DNA of 64,000 nucleotides from Pristionchus mayeri (lineage: Eukaryota; Nematoda; Chromadorea; Rhabditida; Neodiplogasteridae): contig BTRK01000003.1 of the NCBI GenBank assembly GCA_036245805.1, forward strand, positions 8,432,001-8,496,000. Reading direction: 5' to 3'. Below, piece by piece: positions 1-11,859 of this stretch. The translations under genes were made by a program, and so were the position numbers. Positions within the stretch are counted from its first letter, which is position 1. Each line of letters opens with the position of its first letter. Under the pieces are notes generated by a model, which worked only from the letters and a program-made list of their open reading frames with translations, was not told the DNA's origin and did no database searches.

Positions 1-135
1 TTTTTCCTTAGAAATATGAATTTTTAAAGTGATTTTTGAGCAAAGATTCAAATTAATCTCGATTCAAACGAATCGATTCAATTGAATCTTTCGATCGGGA
101 GATTCAATTAGGAAAGGTTCGAGATTCAATGAAAG
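1..135. repeat. GATTCAA-rich low-complexity tract
   Basis: GATTCAA and its complement TTGAATC recur many times in about 100 bases, including the palindromic stretch around 70-90. It reads as degenerate simple-sequence DNA next to a transposon. No gene is seen. Confidence 0.6.
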
Positions 136-181
136 ATTCATTTTGCCAATCCTATTCTATGACCTGTGAGGGAGCAAACTA

Positions 182-1431
182 TTAGGTTGAATAGAAAGTC
201 TTTATCCACTTTTTATTTCCCTTCTTCTGACAATAAAGCACAAGAGCAAAATCAAACATATGCACCATTGTTATCTACGATAAATCTCCAACGTTCAGGC
301 AACTTATGGATTCCCTCCTTATAGAACCCATCTCGGCGCGAATTAAAATATTGCTTGAGTGCGGCCTCGATCGCCCCACGGGAAGTGAAGGATCTCTGAT
401 CGAAATGACGGGTCAGATCTGAGAACAACCAATAATCCGAAGGGGCCAAGTCAGGAGAATACGGTGGATGAGGGAGAACCATCCAGCCATATTTGGACAG
501 CTCCTGCTTGACCTGCCGTGCAACATGGGGTCGGGCGTTATCGTGTTGATAGTACACTTTCTTGCCGTTCAGGGGAGATTGTGCGACTTTCTTCTTGAGA
601 TTCTGTAGTTGTTTCGTGTAGACGTCTCCAGTAATTGTCCGCCCCTCAGGTAGGAGTTCCCAGTAAATCGGGCCATCCACTCCCCACCAGACAGAGAGCA
701 AGATTTTCTTGGGGTGAAGGTCAGGCTTTGCGACGTCCTGTGGGGTCTCATTGGCATCCACCCACTGTGCCCTCCTATGGTGATTCTCATAGCAGACCCA
801 CTTCTCGACCCCTGTTATGAGACGGTCCAACCATCGATCTCCAGCGTGAAGAGTGAGTAGAGAAAGGGAATCGTCGACACGGTGGTCAAACTGGTCTTGG
901 GTCAATTTGTGGGGTATGAAACGGCCTAGCTTCTTCTTCTTGCCAATGGAGACCAATCATTTTACGATGGTGCTTTGCGATACCCCAAGTGTGGCTGCCA
1001 TGTCGCGGGTATTTGGGAAGGATCCAATTCCACTACGATCCGTAGCACATCCAAATCCAGCTCGGGTGGCCTCCCAGACCGGTCATGATCATCCATGGAA
1101 AAGTCCCCCTTCTCGAAGAGTTGGTACCAATTGCGCATGGTCTGGTAGTGAGTGGCATATGAATCGTACACTTCAGCCAACTGACGTTCCTATTCCTTCA
1201 TTGTAGTGTGAGAGAGGAATACGAATAACAGAACGTTGCGGATGTGCAAGGCCGTGGGAACAAACATCGTGGTCTTACTAGTGGCAGAATGAAAGGCGTG
1301 GAATGGGGAGTTGTTGACCACATAGTCCCTTTGTCATGAGTTATTCACTAGAGGCGAGGGAACACCAAAGGTATCCTGCACTGAGCAGTGATCGAGCAAA
1401 ACAGTGGATAAAGACTTTCTGTTCAACCTAA
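182..1431 (-). mobile_element. mariner (DD34D) transposon, decayed copy
   Basis: The element is 1,250 bp, the usual size for mariner. Its terminal inverted repeats (182-210 and 1403-1431) start TTAGGTTGAA and match over about 29 bases with one mismatch. A TA dinucleotide lies just outside each end (180-181 and 1432-1433), as expected for Tc1/mariner target duplication. A transposase reading frame on the minus strand fills the interior but is broken. The near-identical TIRs beside a damaged gene suggest a fairly recent insertion that is no longer autonomous. Confidence 0.93.
252..1267 (-). pseudogene. mariner transposase pseudogene
   Basis: The first Met codon of the mariner-like frame is at 1267 (FVP..HIRNVLLF follows). 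Recognisable parts are the N-terminal helix-turn-helix region (WYQLFEKGDF, then RSGRP), the second HTH (TRDMAATLGVSQSTIVK), the linker KKLGRFIPHKLT and the catalytic core with QHDNARPH and SPDLAPSDYWLF. The last two catalytic Asp residues are separated by 34 residues (DD34D). Breaks: an in-frame TAG after MKE (about 1192-1194), a frameshift near 1010-1020, and a TGA at 957-959 in the second HTH. The first catalytic Asp, normally WWD, reads WWGVDG, so the usual position is Gly with an Asp two residues later. The protein would not be functional. Confidence 0.92.
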
Positions 1432-1433
1432 TA

Positions 1434-3083
1434 TCTTTGAAAAAAAAAACGAGATTGTTGATTAACTATCTTGTGAGGAATGATAACTACGTATCTCATT
1501 TGCGTGACGGGAGGGAGTAGCGACATCACTTTGATTCTCATACTTGCTCTTCTAAACTATGCGCACACTAAATAAACGAAATTGATGGAAAAAGGGGATG
1601 GAAAGTATAATGGGATTGCGGCTAGTTGGGACCCGTCGAAATGGCCCGATCTTTTCAAACATTACTCGACGCCAACGATAAAGTAGCGCACAAAAATTAG
1701 AAGTGAGGATTACGGTGGCAAGCGAGGAGTATTTATACCGGAAGCGGAGGGTGGGGGCGGAGCGTCTCCCCACAGAGCATCAGTAAGCACATCTCTACGA
1801 AATCCCCCCCTATATTTCCAAACTGGAAATTTGGCGTTGCTCAACGTAAAATTGGTATTGAATCCATTTCACGATCTTTGTCGAGGAGAAAATTCGAGGT
1901 TAGGGTGCATTCGATGCGAAAATTGAATTCGCACGCGAATGATCCATTCTGAGATCTGAGTTTATTTGCATGTCTTGGTCAATATGCGAGACAGGGGTGT
2001 TCAAGCCACTTGTCAATTTCCGAAACTGCCGAAATTTGCGTAAATCGACATGTTTGAATTTCGAAAAAATATATATATTTCTTTAAAAAAATAGGGATTT
2101 CTTTGCATATTGTCAACGCGGTTTTGACGATTTCCGAAACAATTTCGGCGCAGTTGCGGAAATTGTTGTTTGCCGAAAAGGTCATCCTTTATACGAGACA
2201 CTTTCTAAAACATAAATGTAGATGTTGCTCAAATAAACTGTCATGTTGAGAAATTTGGAGAGTTAGTGATCAACATGGAAAAAACAAATCGCAAGAGCGG
2301 CTGGGGAAGGAATCAACGTTGCAAAGAGTGTAGGCGAAGTCGTTGCTATCCTTTCTCCCGTAGCGGACTTGTTATTTCCTCGTCGTTTAATTGCAACGGT
2401 GTAACGAAGTCTTCGGGGAGGGACGGAATATGCCCACCCTCGCCTACTCGTCGAGTACATTCTGTGAATCAAATCGAGTGACAAGATGGCCTTCACAAAA
2501 AACTATCCAAATATGATTTTATGATGAAAATGAACCGATCTATGAGGATTGATGATGAGTGATTTGTATCATAAAGAAATTTTTTGATATTTGTTTTTGA
2601 AAGTCTATTGAGCAGTTACAAATTAGGAATCATTTACCAAGAGCTACGCTGAACGGCCGAGAACGGTTCAATAGCGCAAATCAATATTACAAGATACAAA
2701 TTAATCTCTCATCGATCGGTCGAGTGAGTGGTTGGAATAAGGAGAGCGTACTGCATTAGCGTGTTATGTATTTGCCATTAGAACATGATGCAACATGGTA
2801 GAAGAGCCATGTAGATGACATTATAAGACATTTTACTTATATTTATCCTCAAGTCCGGTACGATGACCCTGCCGGAGAGCCGTATTTGTTTTTACATTTA
2901 TCCTACACAGCCTAAGCAGTCTAGTGGTTAGGAAAAATGACAAAAAAATTTAATCCCCAAATTGATACAACTTCTAGAATGTGGGTTGACCGGAAGGGAT
3001 ATCTTGATCGACAGTATGTATCATAGAAAAACAACTAACCGGAGTCAGGGAGTAAGGGGTCAGAGCATAGCGATGTACCCCTG
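1434..3083. other. intergenic, no supported gene
   Basis: Only short frames without family motifs or convincing splice-phase agreement are seen. Around 2010-2170 there are repeated AATTTCCGAAAC / TTTCGGC-type words in both orientations, suggesting an old inverted repeat. No RNA gene is recognised. Confidence 0.5.
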
Positions 3084-3085
3084 TA

Positions 3086-4376
3086 CAGGGTGTCCAAAAA
3101 GTATTGTTACACGGATTAAACCATGTATCTTTCTTTAAAAGCAACATAGACAACTCAAACGGGGCACAGTATTTATCAGTGACCATATGAACATAACAAT
3201 GCACGATCACTCGATCTGGCCTCCATTGGCCGCGATGACCTCTCTGAGACGACGAGGGACCGAGTCGATGACGGCCCGCAGGTAAGGGACGTCGATCTTC
3301 TCCCATGCCTTGAGAAGGGCTGCCTTGAGGGAATCGCGGTTCTTGTGGCGAGTAGAGCAGGCCTCCTTCTCCAACACTGACCAAATGCTGAAGTCCAGAG
3401 GGTTGAGATCGGGGGAGTTCGAGGGCCATTCCTCACTCGAGATGAAGTCGGGCAGATGGGCGCGACACCATGCCTGCGTCACTTTTGCCGAGTGAGCAGG
3501 CGCTGAATCCTGTTGGAAGGTCCAGCGAGCCCCTTTGAAGTGGGAGCGGGACCAGGGGAGAAGGGCCTTCTGGAGAATTGCCCTGGTGTAGTACTCCTTG
3601 TTGATCTTGACCCCGGGATCCACGAACCCGAGAGGAGTCTTGCCCGTCGAGCACACACCAGCCCAAACCATCAGTGACTGGGGGTGGGCAATGCGAGAGA
3701 TGGTTCTACCTCTGGCGTCAGCTTGCTGAGGAGACTTGGCGATGATCCTGGTGTTCTGACTGTTGTAGACCTCCTCGACTGAGAACAGCTTCTCGTCAGA
3801 GTAAACGGTAGTCAAGTGCTCCCCACGATCGGCCCGCTGAAGGAGCAGCTTGCATCTCTCCAGGCGCTTCTGCTTGTGGACATCAGTGAAGCCATGGCCC
3901 TTTCTCATCTTGTAGGGGTAGGACTTGAGAAGAGAATGAACGATGGCACACACGGATCCTTTGGAGATCTTGAGATCCTTAGCCATCTTCCTGATGGATC
4001 GTTTGGCATTGCGATTCACTCTCTTCTCCACGATTCTCCTGTTCTTCTGATTGAGAGCGGTCTTGGGTCTTCCTGATCTTGGACGGTCCTTCGCAGTGCC
4101 CAACTGCTTGAAACGGGAGATGGTGCGATAGACTGTCATTCGGGAAATACGAAGCTTCCTCCTGATGGAATCTGGGGGGTCGCCGAGGGTCCAAAGGTTG
4201 ATAATAGTTTGACGATAGCGATTTGGACGAACCATGACTATGGGAAACTAATTAGTAGGTTCCCTCAACGCACCGAAGGGTGGGCTCAAACGTGTTATTA
4301 CAGGTTTTGACAACTCGACCTACATGTTAAAAAAATTCGCGTTTCAAAAGTGTAACAATACTTTTTGGACACCCTG
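3086..4376 (-). mobile_element. maT-like DD37D Tc1/mariner element, apparently intact
   Basis: The element is 1,291 bp. Perfect 27-bp inverted repeats start CAGGGTGTCCAAAAAGT (3086-3112 and 4350-4376). TA target duplications flank it at 3084-3085 and 4377-4378. It carries one uninterrupted transposase gene on the minus strand. CAGGGTGTCC ends and DD37D spacing are features I associate with the nematode/insect maT lineage; the assignment is from memory of the family, not a search. It is the most recently active-looking element in the window. Confidence 0.93.
3207..4235 (-). CDS. maT-like DD37D transposase, 342 aa, full length
   Basis: A DDE/D transposase that would cut and paste its own element at TA sites in the nucleus. 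Residues 1-50 hold a paired-type helix-turn-helix (SIRRKLRISRMTVYRTISRF). RSGRP, an AT-hook-like linker motif, lies near 53-57, with a second HTH around 80-100. The catalytic triad is visible: D147 in YSDEKLF, D243 in QQDSAPAH and D281 in SPDLNPLDF, with exactly 37 residues between the last two. The frame has no stops or frameshifts and 342 residues is a normal length. The start is the first ATG of the frame, 141 bp inside the right TIR. Codons are richer in G and C than the flanking DNA, as for a recent arrival. It may be active; expression is not shown. Confidence 0.93.
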   Translation of the reverse strand: MVRPNRYRQTIINLWTLGDPPDSIRRKLRISRMTVYRTISRFKQLGTAKDRPRSGRPKTALNQKNRRIVEKRVNRNAKRSIRKMAKDLKISKGSVCAIVHSLLKSYPYKMRKGHGFTDVHKQKRLERCKLLLQRADRGEHLTTVYSDEKLFSVEEVYNSQNTRIIAKSPQQADARGRTISRIAHPQSLMVWAGVCSTGKTPLGFVDPGVKINKEYYTRAILQKALLPWSRSHFKGARWTFQQDSAPAHSAKVTQAWCRAHLPDFISSEEWPSNSPDLNPLDFSIWSVLEKEACSTRHKNRDSLKAALLKAWEKIDVPYLRAVIDSVPRRLREVIAANGGQIE

Positions 4377-4399
4377 TATAGCCTTATATCAAGCTTGCG

Positions 4400-4981
4400 T
4401 GCACCGGTACCGAGCGTAAGCTTGCATATCAATATCACCTCTTTCGCGGGGTAGTACTTACTCTCCAACGGCACAATGATTAGCAAACAACTTCCGTTTC
4501 TAACTTGAGACTCGTTCTCGGCGCAATTTGGATGGCTTACTCCGAATCAAAATCAATGTACTACATTATATTCCGTGAATGAAAAACAATCACGAAAATC
4601 TCATGCAATTTGATAGTCAGGCTATTGCATTTCGCCGCATTTTAGGAGGTGAGAAAAAAGTCGACTCCGTCTGAAATTCCGAAGCCCGTTGCCCGAAGCG
4701 GCGGGCAGCTAGAGCCGTTTAAAGTTTAGGAACAAACTGTGCAGTACTGTTTTCGGTTAGATCGGTTTGAATGAGTCGTGCAAATCTGATTCCTCAATAT
4801 GAGTTCGAACGTACAATAGTACCGAACGAAAGCTGGTCTGTCATTATCACCCCATTTCGCGGGGTAGTGTGCATTCTCCAACAACCCAACGATTAACTTT
4901 TTTTGGTACTGAGTAACTTCCCTGTCTAACTTAAGATACGTTTTCAGTGCATGTTGGTTTGCTCAGTTCGAATTTCATCTG
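4400..4981. repeat. two diverged direct repeats
   Basis: About 4428-4556 and 4843-4981 align in direct orientation. Both contain TATCACC, then TTTCGCGGGGTAGT, then ATTCTCCAAC or a variant, AACTTCC, TCTAACTTAAGA or TCTAACTTGAGA and a GATGG/GTTTG..CTCAGTTCGAA or ..CTCCGAATCAA end. Spacing is about 415 bp. They are old, diverged duplicates with no coding content recognised. Confidence 0.6.
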
Positions 4982-5238
4982 TTGCAGTCTAACATGGGCT
5001 CGGTCGGAAGTCACCGACTCCAAACCTATCCGTCTTTCTGGGTGCAGGACTGTACAGGAAAGATCATTCGAATCCACTCTCCAAAAGTTGCAAAATGCTT
5101 CTGGGATCGAAGATAGAGGTCGTAGTAAATGTTCGAGTGATCGAAAGGGTCGACGCCTTGTAACATCACATATCTAGTGAGAGCCAATTCCGACTTCCGA
5201 TGTGGTATAGTGGACAAAATATAGGGGCAGCAAGCGTG

Positions 5239-5437
5239 TTGGCAATTCGAGGTTTACGGGCTCGCTAAAACTCGTTATCCCTCGCTACTCATTGGGCAAT
5301 CCCACTCCCTCTCTACCCCGCCTCATCCCGCTCTTTCTAACCCGATGAAGTTAGAGAGCACCTCGAGGAGATTACCGGAGGTCTGGCGGCGCGCGACAGC
5401 GAGCGTAACGAGGGGTAGGGAAGGTTAGCGAGCCCGT
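5239..5437. repeat. imperfect inverted-repeat element (MITE-like)
   Basis: ACGGGCTCGCTAA at 5256 is mirrored by TTAGCGAGCCCGT ending at 5437, with further imperfect pairing inward (CTCGTTATCCCTCG against CGAGGGGTAGGGAAGG). The outer left sequence GTTGGCAATTCGAGG resembles the TIR of the better element at 31189-31301, so the two may be related. No clear target duplication is seen. Confidence 0.45.
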
Positions 5438-5561
5438 TACATTTTCCCCGCCTGTTACGGGCACGCAATATCGCTATCGTTTAGCCATCCCTAGTAAGCA
5501 GTCGGAACCGGGTTTGACGCTCCCTATGTAATACTTTCCAGAAAGAAAACACTGTGAAACA

Positions 5562-6005
5562 TTATTTACAAGAGTGGAAATTCACAACAAAGCATTTGAA
5601 ACACACATACTGGGCACATTTGAGGCGTGCTATGAGACTGAAGAAAATGCAGCCATCAGTCGAGCATTTCATACTGTAGACTGTGGGGGGAAAGCAGACT
5701 TCCACTGGGGTGTTGATTCGGGCACTTGGAGGAGGGATTGAGGTAACCGGCTGTATGCGACGCGTATAGGATACAAGTGCGCATGATGCAGTATGTGAGA
5801 GAAATGTGCATACATTTCCTTCATCGAGAGTGTGCAAGTACACGTGAATTTCGATTTATCAGGTCGTCGTTCATATTATTCCTTAATTAGTAAGATACTT
5901 TCGGGCAGCAAATGCCGGCCACTTTGATGTACTCGTATCCGGCTCTGCATCCCGCTCCGTCCAGACACATTCCACCCTGCATGCGCTCGGGGCAGACACC
6001 GGGCA
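5562..6005 (-). CDS. Cys-rich secreted protein, last two exons
   Basis: The function is unknown; it looks like the end of an extracellular Cys-rich protein of the lustrin/EB-like type common in nematodes. Exon 5899-6005 follows a good acceptor (GTTCGTTGCAG) and reads GVCPERMQGGMC, then GAGCRAGYEY and AGICCPK. A GTATCT donor ends it in phase 0. Exon 5562-5750 follows the acceptor CATACAG in the same phase and reads PVTSIPPPSARINTP, EVCFPPTVYSMKCSTDGC, then a Cys-containing tail to a stop. The CCPKP..PP..P linker between Cys clusters fits modular Cys-rich proteins. Earlier exons, including a signal peptide, were not found upstream; the satellite begins 480 bp away. If the donor is unused the protein ends at the TAA just after CCPKVSY. 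Confidence 0.55.
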
Positions 6006-6483
6006 CTGCAACGAACACTTGTTCTACGTGGAACACAAGTCTGACTCATTATTACACACTCTCGCTCACAAGTTAGTGAAAGCGAGCGAACGTGCAAATG
6101 TTTTAGTCGAACCGTTACTATGCACCTGTGATAAATATCAGGTTGATCCAAAAGTTTCTCATTTTTTTTCAGAATTTTACATTATTGATTCCCCTGACCT
6201 ACAAAGTTGACCAATTCTCATAAGTTCTTTTGCAATAAATAAGTGCTTGAATGAACTTTATAAAACACCGTATCACATTGCTACCCATTTAGCTACGCCG
6301 ATACAAATTTCGCAAAATTGATTATCAAACATAATTTTTATGCATACATAGTTATGTGGAGAAACGAGATTGAGATTAAACAAACACACTAGTATAAACA
6401 GTGATTACTGGGCATGCTTGTGAACGCAATTCATTATTTGTAAACCGTCATGCCAAGTTCAGACGATTAGATATTAGATCGAG
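6006..6483. other. AT-rich flank of the satellite
   Basis: No gene is recognised. The sequence leading into the array (6440-6483) is unlike the monomer, so the array boundary at 6484 is sharp. Confidence 0.5.
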
Positions 6484-9400
6484 ATGCATTTCTGCAGAAA
6501 TGCACGTCTCGGAAAATCGATATACCAACTCTCATCGGGAAGCACCAAACATGCTGGATAGTGGCTTCGCATCATCGGGGGAGGTACTCTCTCCAAAATG
6601 AATTTGGTTTCATAACGCAGTTCGGCTGAGGTTTAAAAAATCAAATCGAAAGATCTCCGGGAAAATAAAATGTGTAACCCGCGATATATTGGTTTCAGCA
6701 CATCATCCATGTGCCGATAATTTCCTGGGGTGTATCTCTCGAATGCTCCAAACCGTAAGTCTTTATCTCAATTTTGAAAGACGTTATGATCATTTGAATG
6801 CATTTCTGCAGAAATGCACGTCTCGGAAAATCGATATACCAACTCTCATCGGGAAGCACCAAACATGCTGGATAGTGGCTTCGCATCATCGGGGGAGGTA
6901 CTCTCTCCAAAATGAATTTGGTTTCATAACGCAGTTCGGCTGAGGTTTAAAAAATCAAATCGAAAGATCTCCGGGAAAATAAAATGTGTAACCCGCGATA
7001 TATTGGTTTCAGCACATCATCCATGTGTCGATAATTTCCTGGGGTGTATCTCTCGAATGCTCCAAACCGTAAGTCTTTATCTCAATTTTGAAAGACGTTA
7101 TGATCATTTGAATGCATTTCTGCAGAAATGCACGTCTCGGAAAATCGATATACCAACTCTCATCGGGAAGCACCAAACATGCTGGATAGTGGCTTCGCAT
7201 CATCGGGGGAGGTACTCTCTCCAAAATGAATTTGGTTTCATAACGCAGTTCGGCTGAGGTTTAAAAAATCAAATCGAAAGATCTCCGGGAAAATAAAATG
7301 TGTAACCCGCGATATATTGGTTTCAGCACATCATCCATGTGTCGATAATTTCCTGGGGTGTATCTCTCGAATGCTCCAAACCGTAAGTCTTTATCTCAAT
7401 TTTGAAAGACGTTATGATCATTTGATTGCATTTCTGCAGAAATGCACGTCTCGGAAAATCGATATACCAACTCTCATCGGGAAGCACCAAACATGCTGGA
7501 TAGTGGCTTCGCATCATCGGGGGAGGTACTCTCTCCAAAATGAATTTGGTTTCATAACGCAGTTCGGCTGAGGTTTAAAAAATCAAATCGAAAGATCTCC
7601 GGGAAAATAAAATGTGTAACCCGCGATATATTGGTTTCAGCACATCATCCATGTGCCGATAATTTCCTGGGGTGTACCTCTCGAATGCTCCAAACCGTAA
7701 GTCTTTATCTCAATTTTGAAAGACGTTATGATCATTTGAATGCATTTCTGCAGAAATGCACGTCTCGGAAAATCGATATACCAACTCTCATCGGGAAGCA
7801 CCAAACATGCTGGATAGTGGCTTCGCATCATCGGGGGAGGTACTCTCTCCAAAAGGAATTTGGTTTCATAACGCAGTTCGGCTGAGGTTTAAAAAATCAA
7901 ATCGAAAGATCTCCGGGGAAATAAAATGTGTAACCCGCGATATATTGGTTTCAGCACATCATCCATGTGCCGATAATTTCCTGGGGTGTGCTTCTCGAAT
8001 GCTCCAAACCGTAAGTCTTTATCTCAATTTTGAAAGACGTTATGATCATTTGAATGCATTTCTGCAGAAATGCACGTCTCGGAAAATCGATATACCAACT
8101 CTCATCGGGAAGCACCAAACATGCTGGATAGTGGCTTCGCATCATCGGGGGAGGTACTCTCTCCGAAATGAATTTGGTTTCATAACGCAGTTCGGCTGAG
8201 GTTTAAAAAATCAAATCGAAAGATCTCCGGGAAAATAAAATGTGTAACCCGCGATATATTGGTTTCAGCACATCATCCATGTGCCGATAATTTCCTGGGG
8301 TGTGCCTCTCGAATACTCCAATCTGTAAGTCTTTATCTCAATTTTGAAAGACGTTATGATCATTTGAATGCATTTCTGCAGAAATGCACGTCTCGGAAAA
8401 TCGATATACCAACTCTCATCGGGAAGCACCAAACATGCTGGATAGTGGCTTCGCATCATCGGGGGAGGTACTCTCTCCAAAAGGAATTTGGTTTCATAAC
8501 GCAGTTCGGCTGAGGTTTAAAAAATCAAATCGAAAGATCTCCGGGGAAATAAAATGTGTAACCCGCGATATATTGGTTTCAGCACATCATCCATGTGCCG
8601 ATAATTTCCTGGGGTGTGCTTCTCGAATGCTCCAAACCGTAAGTCTTTATCTCAATTTTGAAAGACGTTATGATCATTTGAATGCATTTCTGCAGAAATG
8701 CACGTCTCGGAAAATCGATATACCAACTCTCATCGGGAAGCACCAAACATGCTGGATAGTGGCTTCGCATCATCGGGGGAGGTACTCTCTCCGAAATGAA
8801 TTTGGTTTCATAACGCAGTTCGGCTGAGGTTTAAAAAATCAAATCGAAAGATCTCCGGGAAAATAAAATGTGTAACCCGCGATATATTGGTTTCAGCACA
8901 TCATCCATGTGCCGATAATTTCCTGGGGTGTGCCTCTCGAATACTCCAATCTGTAAGTCTTTATCTCAATTTTGAAAGACGTTATGATCATTTGAATGCA
9001 TTTCTGCAGAAATGCACGTCTCGGAAAATCGATATACCAACTCTCATCGGGAAGCACCAAACATGCTGGATAGTGGCTTCGCATCATCGGGGGAGGTACT
9101 CTCTCCAAAATGAATTTGGTTTCATAACGCAGTTCGGCTGAGGTTTGAAAAATCAAATCGAAAGATCTCCGGGAAAATAAAATGTGTAACCCGCGATATA
9201 TTGGTTTCAGCACATCATATATGTGCCGATAATTTCCTGGGGTGTATCTCTCGAATGCTCCAAACCGTAAGTCTTTATCTCAATTTTGAAAGACGTTATG
9301 ATCATTTGAATGCATTTCTGCAGAAATGCACGTCTCGGAAAATCGATATACCAACTCTCATCGGGAAGCACCAAACATGCTGGATAGTGGCTTCGCATCA

Positions 9401-11085
9401 TCGGGGGAGGTACTCTCTCCAAAATGAATTTGGTTTCATAACGCAGTTCGGCTGAGGTTTGAAAAATCAAATCGAAAGATCTCCGGGAAAATAAAATGTG
9501 TAACCCGCGATATATTGGTTTCAGCACATCATATATGTGCCGATAATTTCCTGGGGTGTATCTCTCGAATGCTCCAAACCGTAAGTCTTTATCTCAATTT
9601 TGAAAGACGTTATGATCATTTGAATGCATTTCTGCAGAAATGCACGTCTCGGAAAATCGATATACCAACTCTCATCGGGAAGCACCAAACATGCTGGATA
9701 GTGGCTTCGCATCATCGGGGGAGGTACTCTCTCCAAAATGAATTTGGTTTCATAACGCAGTTCGGCTGAGGTTTAAAAAATCAAATCGAAAGATCTCCGG
9801 GAAAATAAAATGTGTAACCCGCGATATATTGGTTTCAGCACATCATCCATGTGCCGATAATTTCCTGGGGTGTATCTCTCGAATGCTCCAAACCGTAAGT
9901 CTTTATCTCAATTTTGAAAGACGTTATGATCATTTGAATGCATTTCTGCAGAAATGCACGTCTCGGAAAATCGATATACCAACTCTCATCGGGAAGCACC
10001 AAACATGCTGAATAGTGGCTTCGCATCATCGGGGGAGGTACTCTCTCCAAAATGAATTTGGTTTCATAACGCAGTTCGGCTGAGGTTTAAAAAATCAAAT
10101 CGAAAGATCTCCGGGAAAATAAAATGTGTAACCCGCGATATATTGGTTTCAGCACATCATCCATGTGCCGATAATTTCCTGGGGTGTATCTCTCGAATGC
10201 TCCAAACCGTAAGTCTTTATCTCAATTTTGAAAGACGTTATGATCATTTGAATGCATTTCTGCAGAAATGCACGTCTCGGAAAATCGATATACCAACTCT
10301 CATCGGGAAGCACCAAACATGCTGGATAGTGGCTTCGCATCATCGGGGGAGGTACTCTCTCCAAAATGAATTTGGTTTCATAACGCAGTTCGGCTGAGGT
10401 TTAAAAAATCAAATCGAAAGATCTCCGGGAAAATAAAATGTGTAACCCGCGATATATTGGTTTCAGCACATCATCCATGTGCCGATAATTTCCTGGGGTG
10501 TATCTCTCGAATGCTCCAAACCGTAAGTCTTTATCTCAATTTTGAAAGACGTTATGATCATTTGAATGCATTTCTGCAGAAATGCACGTCTCGGAAAATC
10601 GATATACCAACTCTCATCGGGAAGTACCAAACATGCTGGATAGTGGCTTCGCATCATCGGGGGAGGTACTCTCTCCAAATGAATTTGGTTTCATAACGCA
10701 GTTCGGCTGAGGTTTAAAAAATCAAATAAAAAGATCTCCGGGAAAATAAAATGTGTAACCCGCGATATATTGGTTTCAGCACATCATCCATGTGCCGATA
10801 ATTTCCTGGGGTGTACCTCTCGAATGCTCCAAACCGTAAGTCTTTATCTCAATTTTGAAAGACGTTATGATCATTTGAATGCATTTCTGCAGAAATGCAC
10901 GTCTCGGAAAATCGATATACCAACTCTCATCGGGAAGCACCAAACATGCTGGATAGTGGCTTCGCATCATCGGGGGAGGTACTCTCTCCAAAATGAATTT
11001 GGTTTCATAACGCAGTTCGGCTGAGGTTTAAAAAATCAAATCGAAAGATCTCCGGGAAAATAAAATGTGTAACCCGCGATATATT

Positions 11086-11315
11086 GGTTTCAGCACATCA
11101 TCCATGTGCCGATAATTTCCAGAAATGCACGTCTCGGAAAATCGATATACCAACTCTCATCGGGAAGCACCAAACATGCTGGATAGTGGCTTCGCATCAT
11201 CGGGGGAGGTACTCTCTCCAAAATGAATTTGGTTTCATAACGCAGTTCGGTTGAGGTTTAAAAAATCAAATCGAAAGATCTCCGGGAAAATAAAATGTGT
11301 AACCCGCGATATATT
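11086..11315. repeat. short 230-bp satellite monomer (84-bp deletion)
   Basis: Counted from GGTTTCAG, this copy jumps from GATAATTTCC straight to AGAAATGCACG. It lacks the 84 bp from TGGGGTGT to the centre of the palindrome (CTGC). It is followed by one full-length monomer and then a second short copy. Confidence 0.95.
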
Positions 11316-11629
11316 GGTTTCAGCACATCATCCATGTGCGGATAATTTCCTGGGGTGTACCTCTCGAATGCTCCAAACCGTAAGTCTTTATCTCAATTTT
11401 GAAAGACGTTATGATCATTTGAATGCATTTCTGCAGAAATGCACGTCTCGGAAAATCGATATACCAACTCTCATCGGGAAGCACCAAACATGCTGGATGG
11501 TGGCTTCGCATCATCGGGGGAGGTACTCTCTCCAAAATGAATTTGGTTTCATAACGCAGTTCGGCTGAGGTTTAAAAAATCAAATCGAAAGATCTCCGGG
11601 AAAATAAAATGTGTAACCCGCGATATATT

Positions 11630-11859
11630 GGTTTCAGCACATCATCCATGTGCCGATAATTTCCAGAAATGCACGTCTCGGAAAATCGATATACCAACTC
11701 TCATCGGGAAGCACCAAACATGCTGGATAGTGGCTTCGCATCATCGGGGGAGGTACTCTCTCCAAAATGAATTTGGTTTCATAACGCAGTTCGGCTGAGG
11801 TTTAAAAAATCAAATCGAAAGATCTCCGGGAAAATAAAATGTGTAACCCGCGATATATT
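11630..11859. repeat. short 230-bp satellite monomer (84-bp deletion)
   Basis: The deletion junction (AATTTCC|AGAAATG) is identical to that in the copy at 11086. The identical breakpoint implies one deletion event later copied within the array. Confidence 0.95.

Noticed and set aside
5195..5260. tRNA-like A-box TGGTATAGTGG
   Set aside because: No B-box (GGTTCRANNCC) at proper spacing and no cloverleaf could be drawn.
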